Shown here: one piece after another, positions 49,001 to 60,821 of the stretch | How the letters are laid out: each line of letters begins with the position of its first letter | Position numbering within the stretch: the stretch's first letter is position 1 | Assembly: GCA_030562195.1 (NCBI GenBank) | Contig: CM060202.1 | Span: 17,718,317-17,782,316 of the forward strand | Reading direction: 5' to 3' | Length of the DNA stretch: 64,000 bases | Source of the DNA: Nipponacmea schrenckii | Taxonomy: Eukaryota; Mollusca; Gastropoda; Lottiidae | Translations under genes and position numbers: made by a program | Notes under the pieces: generated by a model | The model's database searches: none | Told to the model about the DNA's origin: nothing | Seen by the model: only the letters and a program-made list of their open reading frames with translations

Positions 49001-49342
49001 AAATTAAGAGATAAGAATTTAGAATTAAGAAATAAGAAATCGCAATGAAGAACATTGAATAAAAAGCCATTCCGCCTTCCATATTGAAGACTGTAGGCCT
49101 AGCTATATGAAAATAGGTTGGGAAAATTGAATGAAATCTGTGAGTTTCAAGAACTTCCCATTCATTGCAATGTTCAGTAGGTGTGATAATGAAATTGTCA
49201 TGATCTATTATATTTAGGGCATAAACTAGGAATCTAGTGGATTTCGCACTGCCCCCCCCCCCACACAATCTTAATCATTATTCATAAGAAACTTACAATT
49301 TATCAAACAATAAACATGATTTGACCAAGAACAATGAAAAAA
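46078..49342. other. AT-rich intergenic stretch with a short minisatellite
   Basis: No supported gene. Short tandem repeats at about 48010-48125 (GTTAAACAGGAGACA units, then GTTAACCCGGAGACAACTTC twice). Remaining open frames are short and lack motifs. Confidence 0.5.
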
Positions 49343-50431
49343 CTAGAATTGCTTACAATTATGAACGTATTTCGAGAGCCTTAAAATATTATGTAGGCTA
49401 AATTTGCAATGACCAACATCAAGACAATATATTGAATATCATTTGACCTAGTTTTCAAACTCATAAATTAATTAGGTCACAACTTCCATAACAGTTAAAA
49501 ATGGCGAAAATATGAAAATTATCAATTTTTGCTGTATATAAGTTCACTTATCTCTATGAATTTTTTAAGTAAGCCAAATTTAAAAATACCTACTCGTAGA
49601 CAATATATTGACTATTATTTGACTTAATTTTCAAGGTCATAGATTAAGTAGGTCACTTCTTCCGTAGCCGTTAAAGTGACCTAATTTTGAAAAAATCGAA
49701 ATTTGAATAATTCGAAAAAAAATACAAAGTTCAAAAATCGGCCTCCTAGAAAAGGTAGATAATGATCCAATATATCTATGTGCCAAATTTCATTGAAATT
49801 GGTCTATCAATAGTGTCTGAATTTCGGCTTTAAGAATTGTAATGAAAATTCAAAATGGCGGCCGATATGGCAGCTTAACTTAATTATTTAGGTCAAATCG
49901 ATTACTATTGACAAGTTATTTATAAAACAGTTTTCACTTTTCACCTAGCTGTTATAGACCAGAAGTTACGTAATTACGTCATTTGAGGCTAAACCAGAAG
50001 TAAAAAATTTTTTTCAAAATTTTTCAAAAATCATAATCATACCGCCTATCAACTGGTAAAGTTTCAAAATGTTACCATTTATATTAAACGAGAAATCACG
50101 GTCTGAAATTTTTGCCGATGACCCTTGAATATTGAATGCAAATAGTGGGTAAAAGATTTAACTGAATTGCATATAACTTATAGTTGTTAGATGACAAATA
50201 CATTGAAGTTTTCAAATCTGAAAATCCGGTCGAAATCGAACTGAAAATAAACTTGCTAAAGCAAAAAAAAAACTCAACTTCCAGTTCTCACTTCCGGTCA
50301 GAGATAGAACTTCCGGTTTTGTTTTATTTGATAATAGAAATCATTCTTAGATCAACTGTTGATTTAGAATTTCTGTACCTTTTACCAGTTTGTCTGCAAA
50401 CTCATCCGAGAATTACAAAAAAAAAAAAAAA

Positions 50432-51367
50432 CTAGAGCCACTTGTGGCACAGAGTGGGACTTTGCTAACGTCGCAAATTGCAACAAACAGAAAGAAACAT
50501 CTGATTTTGTGGGATAAACTGGCCAAAGCAATAAGGTATCTGTGTGCAAGGTAATTTTTTTAAAAAACATTATTTTCTACAAATGTAATACGCTGACCCA
50601 TATATATGGAAAACTGAAAATTTACCCGGATGTGCCACGCCACGCGAAATTCAAAAATCGGCTCCCAATGTTTTTTTTGCAAACGACTGAGGTTTCCAGA
50701 AATTAGACATAACCCTGAGGCCCCATTTTTAGTTTTACAAAAAAGTAACATTTCAAAGTTTCACTTCTGGTTCGGATTTTTTCTTCTTCGTTTTTTTGTT
50801 TTCTAAGATTGACATAAATTTTGTTGCGATACATCAATTACAGCACAAGTAGGTCAACTGGAAGTTTAAACCCTTTTTACGTTGAAACCGGAAATGAAGT
50901 TAAAATTTTGACTCTGCCAATGTGTTTACATTGATGACACTTGAAGGCACCCAAATTTTCAGATTAATCCGTCTTAAAATGGCAAAGTTGCAAAAATGTG
51001 CAAAATACAGCAAAAAAATGTGTGCTACGACTTTTCGAATTTTGAAATTTTTAAACTGCTATCTTGTTGGAAATTATTTGAAATTTCGAAAAATGCAAAC
51101 CCGACGAAAATCGATGAAAAAATGCGATGTTCTAGAGCCACTGACCGACTTTTTAGACATGTTGCAATGCAGCACTTTTTTGCGAAAATGTTCCATTTTA
51201 TGTTTATGCAAAACGTCGCCACTACAGAAGGTCTAGAGAAGTTGAGACACTGTTGCAACAATTGCAGTCTAGACGCAGTCAGGTGTGTAAATTTCGAAAA
51301 AAAAAAAAAAAAAAGAATTGACAAACCGAAAACAAACTGGGCTTTTGCTGAAAGCAAAGTCCCACAA
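50432..51367 (-). mobile_element. F1 rolling-circle element, copy B
   Basis: 3' end at 50432: CTAG, GCCAC-TT-GTGGC hairpin, tag GTGGGACTTTGC. 5' end at 51367: TTG, TGGGACTTTGC, loop TTTCA, second arm with two mismatches, GTTTGTTTTCGGTTTGTCAATTC and poly-T. 936 bp; a shorter relative of 10148-14579. Inserted in the F4 poly-T run and directly abutting F2 copy B. Confidence 0.88.
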
Positions 51368-53599
51368 CTAGAACCGTTAGACGGTACCAAGGCAGTGCGC
51401 GTCCCTTCTATTGCATGGGTGAAACGTTGCATTTATAAAATCCAATTCCATAATAATAACAAGACCTGTTTGTAACAGTTTCGCAATTTGTTAATCTCCT
51501 GGCTGTCATTTAAGATAGAACGTAACCACGCCTGATGACTTGTTTTGATTGGTTGCGATACTTAAACTGGAAATGTCAAAATTTGTGTCTTGACCAAAGA
51601 TAAGAAATTAACACAATTTAACTTTATGACGTGTTACATTATCTTCTCAACTCTTCTTGTAACATTTTTATCTGTTTAATTAGTGTGTAATTTTATTCTA
51701 AAAATTTTCGCCAATCTTATTTATACATATTGATTTATATATTGTTTTAAAGCTGTGAATTTGCACATTATAAGTCTGTTCGAATTTTGTTTTTAAGTTT
51801 ATTAGATCTAAAAATAAAAAAATATGAATGCTAAAATCGCTAATTTTCCACAAGGCGTATTTTCAACAAAATCCAGTCTATAGCTAAAATAAAGATATTG
51901 TTAGAAAGCTAATGAAAAACAAATTGCAATAATATGAATTGGAATGTTGCCAAGAGTCTTGTTCATGAGATATGACATCTGAAAATATGAGAAATATGCA
52001 AATTACCCATTTTCAGAGCCCTATTAAACCAAATGTTCTTTACCAAAATTACAAATCAATGTATCATATGAACCTTTAGCCAGTGGAGATGATTGTGCAG
52101 AAACATAAGGCATGCAGATGGTCGAATTCAAAAGTTACGAACTTTCAAACGGAAGCCGGGTGTGAAAAAATTCGACAGGACCTAGTTCAACAACAAATTT
52201 GAAATTGAAAAACATGCCACTAGAGGACCTAGATAATTATCCAAATTATATTTTAAAACAAGTTTGAAAAAAATTGGTTTGAAAATAGCGGACGAGTAGT
52301 GTTTTTTTTTCTCGATAATTTGCATATTTTAAGATGGCGATCAAACGGTTAGGAATTCGCATATACGGCATACATACAAAATGAAGATATTGATAATACT
52401 AATTTCTGTGGAATAATAAAATTGCAAGTTTTTGCAACAGAAATAGTCCGAAAATTCTGATTTCACTGTTTCCGGCTAATTTCGAAAAATGTTTTTTGGA
52501 GTTTTAAATGATAATTTTTTGTCTACTGATCAGAATATCAAGTGTTATACACCATTGGAAAGAATAAATTACGTGTAATAAGAACATGAAAGAAATTTTG
52601 ACGTATGTAAATTAGGTCACGTGACAGAGCTTTTCAAAATTAAAATTGCGATTTTCAAATGGCTGTTAAACCAGAAGTTGACATTGCACAACAAAAATGA
52701 AAACACCAATGGATAGGTCTCGACAAGGGCAACAACTTTTGTGCAGGTCACATGTTCACCAAAGGTCAAGGTCACGATATGTGAACATTTGAAAATTAGA
52801 CACTTTGTGAAAAAATAGAACCGGAAATAAAAAGAAAGCTAAATCGAAATTCAAAATTCAGCTTCCTGTGATTTGTTAGCAATCGATTGAAGATTACATC
52901 GACATCAAAATTACAATTGTCCGATTAACCCCTAAGGCCTAATTTTTCGTTTTACAAAAGTAAGTTGTTTAATAATAGCGGCTGACCTGTTACATCCGGG
53001 TCAATTTTTGTTAATTATTGATTCATTATGGGCTAATAGTAACTAATTGCAAAAAAAAACATTTCAAATATCTTAAGAATTCCGGAAGCTAAAATTTCAA
53101 GTTTAGAGTCGAATGACGTCAGAACCGGATGTGATGTCGAAATTTTGAAAACGGAAATATGTTTACAAACAAAATGTCTATCTACCTGCTAATTTTTATT
53201 TTGATCTTATCAAAATTGTAGAAGTTAAAAAATGTGTGAAATTTAGATTACAAAATGTCAGCAACAAAAGTCAAAATTTTCATGTTGTGAAACTGCTATA
53301 ATATATCGAGTATCCCCAGAACATGGAATAATAAAAACGCGGTCAAAATCAGTTTAGAATTAGATCGGTAGAGGCAAAAAAACGAAAACGCGTATTTTAA
53401 GGTACGTCACTTCCGGTTGGGCACAAATGCGTCATTTTACATTCATCCCCTAATGACACACATTTCATGTTCGATTATTGTGCCAGATAATGTGTGTCAT
53501 TTGCAGTTATGGCTGTGGACTCTGACTAGAATCGGAAAAAAAAAAAAAAAAAAAAAAATAGTCATTTTGAAAATAAAGCAGTTCAAAGAACGCACTGCA
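51368..53599 (-). mobile_element. F2 rolling-circle element, copy B
   Basis: 3' end at 51368: CTAG, ACCGT-TAG-ACGGT hairpin, GGCAGTGCGCG. 5' end at 53599: TT, GCAGTGCGTTC, loop TTT and a shortened arm GAACTGC, then TTTATTTTCAAAATGACTA and a T-run. Collinear with 17231-20700 and lacks the LINE piece found there. Contains AAAGGTCAAGGTCACG near 52760 and CCGGAA-type sites. Confidence 0.85.
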
Positions 53600-53661
53600 A
53601 AAAAGAAATAAAATAATCCGAACGATTACAATACGTTTTCGCCAAAGTCGAAATACGTAAA

Positions 53662-53990
53662 AAGAACCGTGAACGGTATTGATGCAGTGTGTGTTCCTTT
53701 TTTGCCCTTTTCAAAATGTTTCTTTTTAACAATTTGGTATTTACAATGACCTATATCTATGCAAAATATAGGTCTACTTTGTGCCACGCCAACCTCATTA
53801 ATCTTGTTTATCTTGTTAACCTGTGCAATGTCATAAAATGTTCTAAATTTCAAGTGTTAAAAATGAACAGAGGATTTTGTTAAGACAACGATGATTGTCG
53901 ATGAATATTTTTTAATGCATACAAATCTGGAAGTTTGGATTAGTTTGGCTTCCTGCAAGTGACTTCACTTGTCATCCATGAAATGTAGTA
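53662..53990 (-). mobile_element. F2-type 3' terminus with a different body (approximate right limit)
   Basis: Plus-strand sequence AACCGTGAACGGTATTGATG followed by CAGTGTGTGTTCC matches the element end at 14580, but CTAG is degraded (AAG) and the body diverges after about 45 bp. It abuts the F4 5' end. Its extent to the right is not defined. Confidence 0.5.
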
Positions 53991-54350
53991 ACCTGCAGAA
54001 AACAAACCCTGTCAGATTTGAATTTAAATGATATTGACCAAATTTATCTGATCCTGTGTCATTTATCAACTCATTAGTGCATAGTTCCACCAAATTTCCC
54101 CCTTTCAGTAAAAAAAATTGAAGTTTCAACCTGAGTGACATTTGAATTAAGTGTGTAGTCATTGAATAGAATAATAAATCAAGCCATCATGTGTTGCTGG
54201 CAATTTCTATCTAGCAACATGTGTTCAAAAGCAGAGGAGCAGAAATTTCAATGTTGTGTCAGGTTCATAAATCATATTAGTACAATGTATTGATTTATCA
54301 TCATTATTATATTTTAATATTTATAGTTGCAGAAAAGGATACCAGTAAAT

Positions 54351-57300
54351 ATGTCTGCCTCTGAGAGTTTGTGTTGTTGTGAGTATGACAACATTAATGG
54401 TGAAAGAAGCCATCTCCTTGCAGTATTCTGTGATTGTGAAGCTTTTGATCAAACTTGTGATAGGTAGGTCTTACATTCAGTATAATTATTTACTCTGTTT
54501 ATTTCTTCAAGTTTATTTCATCAAGCTGACCACTTTCTTTAAGAGGAAACAAGGATAAACATTCTGGAAGTGACAATAGTTCAAACCAGGGCTGTTGATT
54601 TATTTTTTTCCCAACCGGACATTTTCAAACGATGTTTTGTTGATGTCAAAAATATCCTACACTAAGTACTATTCATCTGGTATCCAACTGTAAATTGTTC
54701 TTCAATGCCATGAATGTTTGGTAATATTCATAATAATTTGAACTTACATGACATGAGGACAGCCGCAATTTAGTTTTGACTGCTAGATATATATTTAGAC
54801 TTTAAAATAAGAACACAATTATGGATATATACTACTCCTTGCTTTAATTTTTGGCAATGTTTCAATTCACATACAAGAATCTTTATCAAGCACAAAATGA
54901 TAATGATGTCATTTAAAGATTCCATATACAGCTTATTGAATCAGTTAATATTCCTGATAACTATCAGTTTAGCCCTGTCATGGCTTTCAAGGTATTTACT
55001 ATATAGACAATGTTTAAATGCCTAATCGGATCTAGAATGTCATTGAATTTTATTCAGGATATTGTACTAAAAGCCGTTCTATGAATATATTATTAGAATC
55101 TTTTACTTGCATGATTTTGATATTTTGTGTTACAGATTGTTAAAATGTGATTCAGTGCCATCTGAAACGTTACAACGGTTGTGGTTAACAGTTAGTGATA
55201 GATGTCGCATTCCATGGTGTACAGGTCAGGGTGCAGTGAAATTGAAACTGGATATTGTAATCCCAATCATCATGATACCATCTTTATTGTCATTTGCTAC
55301 TTTGGGTTCTAAAGTTACCATTGCTGTCTTATTATTTATGCCTATTTTTATATTGGTGTTTTATACAATATGGCGTAGGCAAGGACACAAAAGAACCCAT
55401 TTTTTTTTTATTTGGGGTTTGACATCTGTCCTATTTTCCTTTATTGTGTTTTGTTCGTGTGTTGTTCCTTATCGAGAAATTCTTCTGTGGGAAATACTGT
55501 TATTATTTTCGGCTACACTAATTATGATGTATGCATTAATAAAGGCAAAGAGACAACCTGGTTATTTATCAGTAGTGAAGATTAATCAAAATAAGGAATT
55601 GAAATATAGGCAAGTGAAAAGAAATGGACACCTTAAAAATGGTAGTGATTTTACAAACGATAAAAACCTTCATGAAATACAATCGTTTCACATGGACATG
55701 GAAGACAATAGGAGTATTAATGAGTCTGAAGTAAAGTGGGTTGATTCACGACCTATTAGAGGTGGGTTTGACATTCATTATATTTTGAAAGTTATACCAT
55801 TTTCATAACAAACCCAGTTCATGAAATAAAATGAAATGAGCTTTACATCCTTCTCTTCTTCAACTGCTAATGCAAACCGAACAAGTCTTCTAAATAGTTT
55901 TTGTCTGAGAATAGAGTTCATGCACAGTGGTAACACAATCTGTTCATCATAAAATCAGCTGATCTTGATTATTATGTGTAATCTGATGATAATGATGAAT
56001 ATTCCTGTAAATGAAATGTAATACAGTAGAAATTGTATTTAAAGACCACTCAATGCGGAATAATCCAAAATGGTCTCTTCAAGAAGGTGGTTTCTAACAA
56101 GAGTAGCACTAAATCATTATGATAGAAAATCTATCCACACAGAATACCTTCCCTCCAAACTTAAGACTATTTTATTAACAAGAATTGTAGATATGCTATA
56201 CTCCTTTTGAATTTCACATGTAAGTGAAAGCCAATGTGATTTTTATACAAGGGAGATAATGAGAATTGTCATGGCCGCTTCAATTTTATGACAATGGATG
56301 AACATAGTCGCTTATTGTGTGATGAATATGGTGCCTTACTCGATGTATATTGAAAAATTGTATGGTGGACTTTATTGTGGTTGCTTGTTAAAGGTTATCT
56401 CTTAATAAAAATGTCCCATTAGTATGATTAATAGATATTCAATATCAGAAGTGTTGCAAAGTTTTTCTGTTCAAATTTCAAGTTAAATCAATAAAATATT
56501 GCAAAATATATATGATTGCCTGTATGTATGTTATAATAATTAAATCTTGAATAAATTTTGTTTAAATTATAATATCAGATGACATCTGTTTGATTTAATT
56601 ATAAATTCAAGCAACAGATTGTAGTGATGTATGAATTTTAAATATAATATATATTACATAATCTATATACAATGTATTTTATTAGGTATATTAATGTATT
56701 ATTTTTTGATAATTGAGTTTAAAAGAAGAGCAAGTGTACTAATTAATGAGGTTTGCAGCCAGGCCCGTAGCTAAAGGGGGCAATGCCCTCTGGAATCTTT
56801 CTTGCCCCCCGCCCCCCTGCAAAAATTTTGAGAGTTTTAAGTCAGAGAATGCCATTTGTGTTCTGCCCCCTCTCAGTAATCGATGCGTCAAGCCCCACCC
56901 CCTCCTCTCCCTAGGTATGCAGGCTAGATGCAGCACATTTGAAACCTATCGGTTCATACAGGAAATGCAATTGATGATGATAGATTATGTCTTTCATAAC
57001 TTTTTCAGAGGGTAGATTAATAAGAAGATGTAATCAATGCAAGCTCAATCGTCCACCACGATCTGGACATTGTAATATATGTAATATCTGTATAGAAGTG
57101 AGAGATCATCATTGTGTATGGTATGAGTTCTATTCCATTTCTAAGTATTTCCAGAGATGATTTATAAACAGAGAAGAGAATTGGCTAGTGATGACCACAC
57201 TAAATCAATTACCAAATAGATTCACTCTTTTTGTTTTGTTTTGCCATTACTGAACATAAGTCTGTACCTCAATCTGTAATGGAGGTACCCAGTCAAAGTA

Positions 57301-58321
57301 ATAGAGGATCGAAGCCAAAAAAAAAACTGTGAAAAGGTTGCTAAACCCAAAAGATGAATATTTTTAGAGAGCTTACATAAATAATTATAATTTCTAATTT
57401 TCAAGTGGTGATTTTATTTTAGGATCGATAACTGTGTAGGGGCCAACAATCATAGACCCTTCTTGGCTGCCATGATTATGTTTATTTTTTGTGGCTTTTA
57501 TGGAGCCCATCTTACCTTGACAACAATATGTACACCTGATATGGTATTTGATTGGTTTCTATTGCCTACCGATTGTAGATGGTTGTATGCCGAATTTTCG
57601 TAAGTATTCTATATTTTTATATACCCACATTATAATGTGGTCCCATTTTATATTGTTGTCACCCCTCTCCGTAGGTCCCTCCGTCCACAATTAGCTTGTT
57701 AATGCCATAGAGACTACAGATTTCATCAAAACACAAAGAAATTGGCTTGTGACTACAAGTTTCATCTGATTTGAATGAAATTGGGTGTGATCATCACACA
57801 GCTTGTTTGCTATTTGTGTAATCATGATAATCATCTATAAGAATCTATGTTTCATAAATTTTCAAATAAATATTAGTTTTGTGAAATAAGATAAAAGGTT
57901 GATAGATATTTTTGACCTGTTATACATTAAATGATAGAAATGGAAAACACTTTGCAACAGTTCATATTGTATGATTAATATGTATTCAGTTAGTATATTG
58001 TTCAATCATTTGCTTTGTGAAAGATATTGTATTTTATCTTCTAAGTTAAAATATTTTATTTGTTTCAGAACTTCTTTATGTTTTGTTACTACATGTTATG
58101 CTCTGATTGCCAGTTCCATCATGAGTTTTGGCCTGATTCATCAGTTACTTCTAATCAGCCAAAACCTTACCTCTCAAGAACTTCATAATGCATCTGTAAG
58201 AGGGCTTACAACATGCTGTTTCTTTGCTAAAAATAATATCCATAACCAAGGAGTGTTAAGAAATTGGATTGAATTTTTGTTTTATCGTAAAAGACGTTCT
58301 TCACCGGAAATCCCATCTTAG
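54351..58321 (+). CDS. ZDHHC23: DHHC palmitoyltransferase, ZDHHC23-like
   Basis: S-acyltransferase that would transfer palmitate to cysteines of membrane-associated proteins. Exons: 54351-54463, 55136-55761, 57009-57120, 57423-57599, 58069-58321; all introns are GT-AG and phases (2,1,2,2) join into one 426-aa frame, close to vertebrate ZDHHC23 (about 409 aa). The N-terminus has the family's CCCEY...CDC...CDR pattern, then DRCRIPW. Membrane segments lie at about 78-95, 98-117, 127-148 and 153-173, followed by AKRQPGYLS; the cysteine-rich domain runs from CNQC (254-257) to the active site DHHC at 279-282 (C282 acylated), then WIDNCVGANNH; two further membrane segments follow in exons 4 and 5. 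NLTSQE resembles the TTxE motif. ATTATAG before 54327 may be a 5' UTR acceptor. AATAAA signals at 59946 and 60344 are candidates for a long 3' UTR. Confidence 0.94.
56759..56930. mobile_element. hAT-like remnant in ZDHHC23 intron 2
   Basis: GC-rich block starting CAGGCCCGTAGC, a typical hAT-type terminus, with C-rich tracts (GCCCCCCGCCCCC) in an otherwise AT-rich intron. The right terminus is not clear and no target duplication was identified. Confidence 0.45.
57616..57900 (+). mobile_element. Degenerate F5-like fragment in ZDHHC23 intron 4
   Basis: TATACCCACATTATAATGTG hairpin, TATTGTTGTCACCCCTCTCC, a decayed CCGT/GTCC stretch and one satellite-like unit (TTAGCTTGTTAATGCCATAG...TTGGGTGTGATCATC). 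Matches the F5 5' layout. Confidence 0.6.
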
Positions 58322-60632
58322 CTGTGACCTGACACCTTTCTCAAATTAACCAGTGGTGTAAAACATGTTATACAAAACAATTGTCATAAAATTGAGCAAG
58401 GACCTGTATGTAAGATTTTATCTTTTGTTATCTACCATTTTATGTATATGTGTATTAGCTTGGCAAGTACAATAAGTATAGTGAATTTTAATCCTTTAAT
58501 TCCCCTTTAAAAGTATTTGAGAGAGATTTTGAGTCTTTTATACTTAACACAGGAAGCTGTGCTGTCAAGTGAAATTACTGTGGGTATTTGGTTCTGTAAT
58601 TACCAATTATATCCAACATCATGTTTAACATTCTTGCCAATAGTATTCAAAGTTTAAAAACATATTTTTATCTTATACTGTTAATCCAGAGATATTTCTT
58701 TCTATTTGTATCAGGTAATCAGTGGTTGTACTGAAATTATTCAGCTTACTTTATTGATTGTTTTTGTATTTATTTTATATATTTATTTATAACTTGTTAT
58801 TATACGTTAATATGAATTGTCTGCTGTGCATATTTTACCTGCATTTCCCAAATGTTTATTCTTTAATAGACAGATATTTCTAGTGAATTAATTTTGAATA
58901 TCGTCACATTTTGGTTAGTGTTTTCTGTAGGAATGTACTAGAAAGTTTTTTGAATACAAGAGTGTCCCTGCCACATAAATCAACAACCAGGTTTGTGTTT
59001 GAGCACAATTTACCAAAAATAATTTTTTTTAATGTTTATTTTAAGTAGATTTAATGTTTGTCATAATTGTCAGTAGATATGATTATTAGATTACACTTGC
59101 AATACTCTCCTTTTAATCATTTCAAAAGATAGAAAGGAATATGCCTCATTTGATATCAAATATAATTTTAAGCTCATGAATAATAGTATATGATAATAGT
59201 AATATGTTTAATGGCTGCATATAGGACATAAATGTTTTGATACATAAATGACAATAGGTAAAATGACAACATAAAGATATCACACATAGCTGAAATTTCT
59301 ATTCATAATAGTAAATAGCTATGATTATTTTAGTCAAATCAAAAAGACCAAGACATGACAAGATGTGCTCACTGTGATTTACTTGATATTTGATAGGACA
59401 TAGGATGGGTGTAGAAAGTGTAAACTTAAATATAGGTCTTATATACATATCATTATTAGAATGAACTCTGTGAGAGCACATTGCTTACTTACCTGACCTA
59501 CAGCATCAATGAATATTATTGTAACCCTATCTAAGAAACTGGAGATATTCTGAATTATGCATTTTTAATGACTTGATTTTTTTATTATCTTAAATTATAA
59601 CCGGAAATCATAATGTAATTTCAGCAATTTAGCATTATAAATTAGAACCTTCAAGGAGGCATATTTTTTTACAAATGTAGATTAATGTACTGCCAAATAT
59701 GTTTATTTTATTTCAAATCTGCCAGTGGCGAATATTACCTTGCCTAACACTTTTAAAACAAATTCAATTTTACCAAATAGATAGACAGATGTAAATTACA
59801 TATTTAAATAGTATTTGCAAGCATAATTTATGAATTATCTTTTTAAAATGTCCTATAACCCTTGTTTTGACATTCAACAACAAACAGATTTTATAAATTT
59901 CACATACTTTAGGTTGAAATTCTATTAAATGTTATTATAATGTTTAATAAATCATTACATGAACCACAATCAAAGATACCAATTACATTTGTTTCTTATC
60001 TTGATGAAATTGTTTTATTATATAATGAGATCAAGTTTGAATTTGATTAAAACAAGTATTAGGTTTTTGAGTTATACCCCTTGTAAAAACAATAGAAATT
60101 CCAAAGACTTGACCCAATTCTTATCCTAATTCTCTCCTATCATGCTTACAGATTGTTCCTCTTAAGAGTATATATTAAATAATTGATTCATTCTGTGTCA
60201 TTATTTTACAATAGAATCACTTTGTAATTCGATAAATCCATAAAACCATTAGTTGATTATATAAACATTTTCATTATTTTACTGTAATTACTTAAATTTC
60301 TATGGCTAATTGATATTAATCTGTGATTTGGCATGTTTGAGAAAATAAATGTTCGTTCCAAGAGGAAGTATTCTTAAGATTATTATATATATCAGTAAAT
60401 TGGTTAAATTTTATATAATCAAGATTTTATAATAAAGTTGACCCCAAATTGCGGTTAAAATGTAATAAAGATGTAATGTAGCATGTATACTTGAATATAT
60501 TTCAATTGTAACTACATGTATCTAGCTTCTACCTCTAAATATAACTTAATGAACATAATAAACTAATAATGAAAACAGATATAGTATTATGCCTACTGCA
60601 AATCATTTCTGTTTCCAGGAACATATACTGCA
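58322..60632. other. 3' UTR or intergenic, AT-rich
   Basis: Downstream of ZDHHC23; no second gene supported. One copy of a ~180-bp repeat at about 59650-59830 holds GTGGCGAATATTACCTTGCC, an F5-like 3' end. Confidence 0.5.
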
Positions 60633-60815
60633 CATGAAGGAGGCATATTTCTTTGCCATTGTAAATTAATCTTCTGCCAAATATGTTTATTTTATTTCAA
60701 ATCTGCCCGTGGCAAATATTACCTTGACTTGCATGCTATCTTTAACTCTTTTAAAACAAATTCCGTTTCACCAAATAGATACAAAGATGTAAAATACATA
60801 TTTTAAAAGTATTTA
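60633..60815. repeat. Second copy of a ~180-bp F5-like 3' repeat
   Basis: Matches about 59650-59830: AAGGAGGCATATTT, CTGCCAAATATGTTTATT, ATATTACCTTG, CTATCTTTAA, CCAAATAGATA. This copy keeps CTTGACTTGCATGCTATC, a decayed form of the F5 terminal hairpin and CTATC end. Confidence 0.65.
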
Positions 60816-60821
60816 CATGTA

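Larger units (their letters stand above)
49343..53661 (-). mobile_element. F4 rolling-circle element, split by nested F1 and F2
   Basis: 3' end at 49343: CTAG, hairpin AATTG-CTTA-CAATT, then the tag ACGTATTTCG at about 49364-49373. 5' end at about 53661 on minus: TT, stem TACGTATTTCG, loop ACTTTGG, arm CGAAAACGTA (10 pairs with one bulge), then TCGTTCGGATTATTTTATT, the same scaffold as F3. The body 49374-50415 has GGTCA and CTTCCGG motifs and two diverged subunits (49436 and 49600). Its poly-T run was invaded by F1 copy B and F2 copy B. This family was found by searching for a CTAG/hairpin/tag matching the odd 5' hairpin. Confidence 0.8.

Noticed and set aside
50922..51475. 159-codon and 135-codon ORFs in F1 copy B
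   Set aside because: Run through the element's poly-A tract and hairpin across the F1/F2 junction; not conserved in F1 copy A.
55762..55808. Reading exon 2 of ZDHHC23 through to the stop at 55808
   Set aside because: The GTGGGT donor at 55762 joins in phase to the DHHC exon at 57009; read-through would omit the catalytic domain.
56739..57015. ORFs in ZDHHC23 intron 2
   Set aside because: Derived from a GC-rich hAT-like remnant; the splice model skips this interval cleanly.
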